Translations under genes and position numbers: made by a program | Source: an uncultured Bacteroidota bacterium | GTDB lineage: Bacteria; Bacteroidota; Bacteroidia; Chitinophagales; Chitinophagaceae | Direction of reading: 5' to 3' | NCBI GenBank assembly: GCA_903929655.1 | Contig: CAIYVS010000437.1 | Span: 1 to 8,481 of the forward strand | DNA length: 8,481 bases | Part shown: one piece after another, positions 6,444 to 8,481 of the stretch | Layout of the letters: every line of letters starts with the position of its first letter | Position numbering within the stretch: the first letter of the stretch is position 1 | Notes under the pieces: model-generated | Databases searched by the model: none | Seen by the model: only the letters and a program-made list of their open reading frames with translations | What the model was told of the DNA's origin: nothing

Positions 6444-6480
6444 TTTGAAAATGCTTTGAAAATGCAAAAAAATTTCAAAA
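6425..6480. repeat. TTTGAAAAT-type AT-rich repeat cluster upstream of anmK
   Basis: AAATTTGAAAAT occurs exactly at 6425-6436 and 6441-6452. A third TTTGAAAATGC follows at about 6455-6465 and an inverted-looking AATTTCAAAA at 6471-6480. The motif alternates with ATGC spacers. This kind of TTTGAAAAT repeat is, from general knowledge, common in intergenic regions of Bacteroidota. It lies immediately upstream of anmK and would include its leader or promoter. Confidence 0.75.
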
Positions 6481-6528
6481 GCAAGAACGACTTAAGGCTA
6501 TGTAAACACACTTTAAGTATTCACACCT

Positions 6529-6560
6529 CCCTCTCCTTTGGAGAGGGCCGGGGTGAGGCC
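6529..6560. repeat. GC-rich palindromic intergenic element 3' of sucD
   Basis: CCCTCTCC (6529-6536), loop TTT and GGAGAGGG (6540-6547) form a perfect 8-bp stem, followed by CCGGGGTGAGGCC up to one base before the sucD stop codon (6562-6564). In the sucD mRNA this gives a strong hairpin just after the stop but no U-run, so it may protect the 3' end or be a weak terminator. The wording resembles a dispersed Bacteroidota intergenic repeat (general knowledge, not searched). Confidence 0.65.
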
Positions 6561-6561
6561 C

Positions 6562-7440
6562 TTACGCCATTACAGCCAGTGCCTTAGCCATCGTAACGCC
6601 AATATTCGCAGGGCTATCCACCACATGTATCCCGCACTCGCTCATGATCTTCATTTTGGCAGCAGCAGTATCTTCTGCCCCGCCTATTATAGCACCCGCA
6701 TGACCCATCCGGCGACCTGCCGGAGCAGTTTGCCCGGCTATAAAACCTACCACAGGTTTGCGCATATTATTCTTCAGCCACCTTGCAGCTTCTGCCTCCA
6801 TATTACCACCTATCTCCCCTATCATGATGATACCATCAGTCTCAGGATCATTCATCAGCATTTCCACAGCTTCTTTGGTAGTGGTACCGATAATAGGGTC
6901 GCCGCCAATACCAATAGCGGTTGAGATACCCATCCCTGCCTTCACAGCCTGGTCTGCAGCCTCATAAGTAAGTGTACCCGATTTAGAAACCACACCAATT
7001 CGTCCCGGCTTGAAAACAAAACCCGGCATAATGCCCACCTTAGCCTCACCCGCAGTTATCACACCGGGGCAATTAGGCCCTACCAGGCGGCAATCTTTTC
7101 CTTTTAAAAATTCACGTGCATTCACCATGTCCTGCACAGGTATACCTTCTGTAATACAAATAATAACCTTAATACCTGCATCAGCAGCTTCCATTATCGC
7201 ATCAGCAGCAAATGCCGGTGGCACGAAAATAATAGACACATCAGCACCCGTAGCAACAACAGCATCTTTTACAGTATTAAAAACCGGGCGGTCCAGGTGC
7301 TGGCTTCCGCCTTTGCCCGGTGTTACACCGCCTACTACATTAGTACCATATTCTATCATCTGGGTAGCATGAAAAGTACCTTCTGTACCTGTATAGCCCT
7401 GTACAATGACCTTGGAATTCTTATTTACGAGAACTGACAT
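6562..7440 (-). CDS. sucD: Succinyl-CoA synthetase (succinate-CoA ligase) alpha subunit
   Basis: This is the TCA-cycle enzyme subunit that interconverts succinyl-CoA and succinate with formation of ATP or GTP; it works as a complex with the beta subunit SucC. The protein has 292 residues, the normal length. The N-terminal CoA-binding domain carries VIVQGYTGTEGTFHATQMIEYG-type residues (11-32) and GGVTPGKGG (37-45). ITEGIP (96-101), LVGPNCPGVI (119-128) and SKSGTLTYEAADQA (152-165) follow. The phosphorylated histidine is His247 in GRRMGHAGAIIGG. The C-terminus is complete (TMAKALAVMA). The ATG at 7438-7440 gives the expected MSVLVNKNSKVIVQG start. No sucC lies within the window, so the two subunits are not directly adjacent on this side; separation of sucC and sucD is, as far as I know, not unusual in Bacteroidota. 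No exact TAnnTTTG was found upstream; an 8-bp inverted repeat lies in the leader. Confidence 0.97.
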   Translation of the reverse strand: MSVLVNKNSKVIVQGYTGTEGTFHATQMIEYGTNVVGGVTPGKGGSQHLDRPVFNTVKDAVVATGADVSIIFVPPAFAADAIMEAADAGIKVIICITEGIPVQDMVNAREFLKGKDCRLVGPNCPGVITAGEAKVGIMPGFVFKPGRIGVVSKSGTLTYEAADQAVKAGMGISTAIGIGGDPIIGTTTKEAVEMLMNDPETDGIIMIGEIGGNMEAEAARWLKNNMRKPVVGFIAGQTAPAGRRMGHAGAIIGGAEDTAAAKMKIMSECGIHVVDSPANIGVTMAKALAVMA

Positions 7441-7470
7441 GTTGCTGAATATTTTTAATAACGCCGCGAA

Positions 7471-7497
7471 ATTAAGCTAAAAGGCTGAAAGCTTAAT
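7471..7497. promoter_or_regulatory. 8-bp inverted repeat upstream of sucD
   Basis: ATTAAGCT (7471-7478) and AGCTTAAT (7490-7497) are perfect reverse complements with an 11-nt spacer. They lie 31-57 nt before the sucD ATG, where a promoter or operator would be expected. On the minus strand the TAATTTCG beside it (7466-7473) is a one-mismatch TAnnTTTG that overlaps the arm. A protein-binding site or an mRNA stem are both possible; chance is not excluded in AT-rich DNA. Confidence 0.35.
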
Positions 7498-7674
7498 AAG
7501 TTAAATGATTAAAAAGGCTAAAAAGCACACAACAATTTACAATTAAAAATAAAAAATATACAGCAGGAACCCCCAACCATTTTTAAAAGATCATGGTCTA
7601 TAATACTGAATGAAGCAATAACTTATCAAACCTTATTTCGGAAAGTCTGTAATGGGTAATCAATTCTAGATTCT

Positions 7675-7698
7675 AAGGCCGGTGTCTACCGGCCTTTT
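7675..7698 (+). terminator. Intrinsic terminator hairpin with no visible gene in front
   Basis: AAGGCCGGT (7675-7683), loop GTCT and ACCGGCCTT (7688-7696) form a perfect 9-bp GC-rich stem ending in TTTT (7695-7698). The T-run is on the plus strand, so it would stop rightward transcription. The nearest gene to the left, sucD, is transcribed leftward, so no annotated transcript uses it. Confidence 0.7.
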
Positions 7699-7779
7699 CC
7701 AATTTTATAGTCTAAAAGCAGTACTAATTCTCAAATACGATCGGATTTATCAACATTATTCTCCGGAACAAGTGTTCTT

Positions 7780-7812
7780 TTTGGTTTTTGTTATGCACCT
7801 TTTATATCTTTG
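7780..7812 (+). promoter_or_regulatory. Bacteroidota-type promoter for the 89-residue gene
   Basis: TTTG at 7780-7783, a 21-nt spacer and TATCTTTG at 7805-7812 match both halves of the Bacteroidota vegetative promoter (-33 TTTG, -7 TAnnTTTG). The predicted transcript would start near 7818-7820, leaving a leader of about 22 nt before the ATG at 7842. This is the best promoter in the window and supports the reality of the small gene after it. Confidence 0.7.
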
Positions 7813-7841
7813 GCAGGCGCAACAACACTTAAATTAAAATT

Positions 7842-8111
7842 ATGCAGAATTTTCAAGTACCGCTTAAAAAAACAGATAATTTCGTATATGAAAGCAATTA
7901 TAAGTCTGTTATTAAAAACGGGAAACCTATAGGAACCTGTAAAATGATCCTGGAAGACAATAAAGTGATAGGCATTTTCGACCTGGATACAGATATACGC
8001 GAAATACAATTTATCAAGTATAATTCAACTACACTCAGAAATAAAAAATGGATACTGAATGTTGAATTTTTAGACAAACAAACATCCGAAACTGTACAAT
8101 CTATACCATAA
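7842..8111 (+). CDS. Hypothetical protein, 89 residues
   Basis: I do not recognise this protein. It runs from the ATG at 7842 to TAA at 8109-8111. There is no signal peptide, membrane segment or Cys pair; it holds one Cys (residue 33) and is mixed charged and hydrophobic with many Lys, Ile, Asn and Asp. The pattern looks beta-rich: short alternating stretches such as KSVIKNGKPIGTCKMILED, KVIGIFDLDTDIREIQFIKY and KKWILNVEFLDKQ, separated by turn-like NG and DN residues. This suggests a small cytoplasmic beta-barrel or sandwich, which is inference only. Support for coding comes from the promoter 30 nt upstream, a typical ATG and the absence of a better frame; leftward frames overlapping it (7791-8009 and 7898-8116) have no promoter and Cys/Ser/Leu-rich antisense-like composition. 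It is monocistronic, with a palindrome 35 nt after the stop. Confidence 0.65.
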   Translation: MQNFQVPLKKTDNFVYESNYKSVIKNGKPIGTCKMILEDNKVIGIFDLDTDIREIQFIKYNSTTLRNKKWILNVEFLDKQTSETVQSIP

Positions 8112-8145
8112 CTCATCCTGGTATAAATTAATCCCCCATTTTGTT

Positions 8146-8161
8146 CAGGTTTGCAAACCTG
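8146..8161. promoter_or_regulatory. Perfect 16-bp palindrome
   Basis: CAGGTTTGCAAACCTG reads the same on both strands. As RNA it folds to a 6-bp stem with a TGCA loop, followed by GGTTTATT, so it could weakly terminate the 89-residue gene that ends 34 nt earlier. Equally it has the symmetry of a dimeric regulator site. No second copy was seen in the window. Confidence 0.5.
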
Positions 8162-8348
8162 GTTTATTAGGCCTATACTAAGGACTTATTCACCATGCCC
8201 TATTGACAAGCTAGCTAAGCCTGCTGAACCGTCTTGCCCTCATCTTTTTAAAAAAGCCACATATATACAATACCTTAAATCCCCGCATGTATACTCGGGC
8301 ATAAACAATTGGCCTTTTCAAATAATAATAATTTAAATTAAAAAAATA

Positions 8349-8381
8349 TTTACTAAATATCAGCATTCATTGTTAATTTTA
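8349..8381 (+). promoter_or_regulatory. Possible promoter for the exported protein at 8431
   Basis: TTTA (8349-8352), 21 nt, then TAATTTTA (8374-8381): the spacing is ideal, but each box has A in place of the final G of TTTG. The leader would be about 40 nt. The very AT-rich stretch just upstream could favour polymerase binding. Confidence 0.3.
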
Positions 8382-8430
8382 TGTCTATATAGGTACAAGC
8401 TTTATTCTTACCCAATCAAAATCTGCAACG

Positions 8431-8481
8431 ATGAAAAATATCTTCCGCTTACTCGTTTGCTTATTTACAGTAATTCTGTTC
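8431..8481 (+). CDS. Start of an exported protein (3' truncated by the window)
   Basis: Only 17 codons are visible, from the ATG at 8431: MKNIFRLLVCLFTVILF. A short basic start followed by an unbroken hydrophobic run is typical of a Sec signal peptide or a first membrane helix. The frame runs off the window edge, so the product cannot be identified. No Shine-Dalgarno sequence is apparent, as is usual for this phylum. Confidence 0.6.
   Translation, partial: MKNIFRLLVCLFTVILF

Larger units (their letters stand above)
7441..7779. other. Intergenic region without a protein gene, holding an inverted repeat and an orphan terminator
   Basis: Between sucD and the 89-residue gene lie 400 nt with no credible ORF; the ATGs present open only 3-6 codons. 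The left part is AT-rich and contains two related GGCT stretches (AAAAGGCTGAAAG near 7479 and AAAAAGGCTAAAAAG near 7511). The middle (about 7560-7674) is of more mixed composition and runs into a strong rightward terminator hairpin, so a small RNA gene is possible. No exact TAnnTTTG element was found for one. Confidence 0.5.
8112..8430. other. Intergenic region, AT-rich, with a palindrome and probable promoter
   Basis: About 320 nt with no credible gene. A rightward frame from TTG 8151 to 8336 is open, but its composition (Pro, Cys, Tyr, Ile-rich end) and lack of an ATG or promoter argue against coding. The stretch holds a 16-bp palindrome near the left end and becomes very AT-rich (8320-8365) before the exported protein at 8431. 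Confidence 0.6.

Noticed and set aside
6538..7372. Rightward open frames opposite sucD (6538-6924, 6758-6967, 7010-7372)
   Set aside because: Antisense shadows of a fully conserved sucD.
7500..7680. Leader peptide before the 7675 hairpin (attenuator)
   Set aside because: The ATGs there open only three to six codons with no run of a single amino-acid codon, and the next gene is not biosynthetic as far as can be told.
7791..8116. Leftward 72-codon frames overlapping the 89-residue gene (7791-8009, 7898-8116)
   Set aside because: No promoter on that strand was seen and the composition looks like an antisense read; the rightward frame has a complete promoter.
8151..8336. 61-codon rightward frame
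   Set aside because: It starts at TTG inside the palindrome and has no promoter; its product looks random.

Overview
The window looks like a piece of a Bacteroidota chromosome, most likely Chitinophagaceae or a close relative. Four signs point this way: a C-terminal type IX secretion sorting domain on the first protein; exact TAnnTTTG promoter -7 elements before three rightward genes; absence of clear Shine-Dalgarno sequences; and short secreted proteins carrying the carboxypeptidase-regulatory-like fold found at the N-terminus of Bacteroidota TonB-dependent receptors. The species assignment is inference.

Layout, left to right. Positions 1-2008 (+) hold the 3' part of a large secreted adhesin-like protein: a repetitive Gly/Tyr-rich region, about five Ig-like modules and a T9SS type A tail. 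It converges on a FadA-type thiolase (2009-3184, -) with no intergenic base. A gap containing AAATTCCAAATAACAA repeats follows, then a small CoA-binding-domain protein (3396-3761, +). Next is a rightward cluster of three small exported proteins (3842-4456, 4462-4980, 4986-5295). They resemble pieces of the N-terminal region of a TonB-dependent receptor and are joined by near-identical 5-nt junctions. The third is split by a frameshift at an A8 tract. The cluster converges on anmK (5309-6406, -), with sucD (6562-7440, -) behind it, separated by two kinds of intergenic repeat. The right end is sparse: a 400-nt gap with a strong terminator hairpin that has no visible gene in front of it, an 89-aa unknown protein (7842-8111, +) with a good promoter, a gap with a perfect 16-bp palindrome, and the first 17 codons of an exported protein (8431 onward).

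The metabolic genes are ordinary housekeeping functions: beta-oxidation thiolase, succinyl-CoA synthetase alpha subunit and peptidoglycan-recycling kinase. They do not form one pathway operon. The accessory interest lies in the 3842-5295 cluster, the orphan terminator near 7698 and the small unknown gene at 7842. I see no CRISPR array, tRNA, rRNA, transposase or phage gene.
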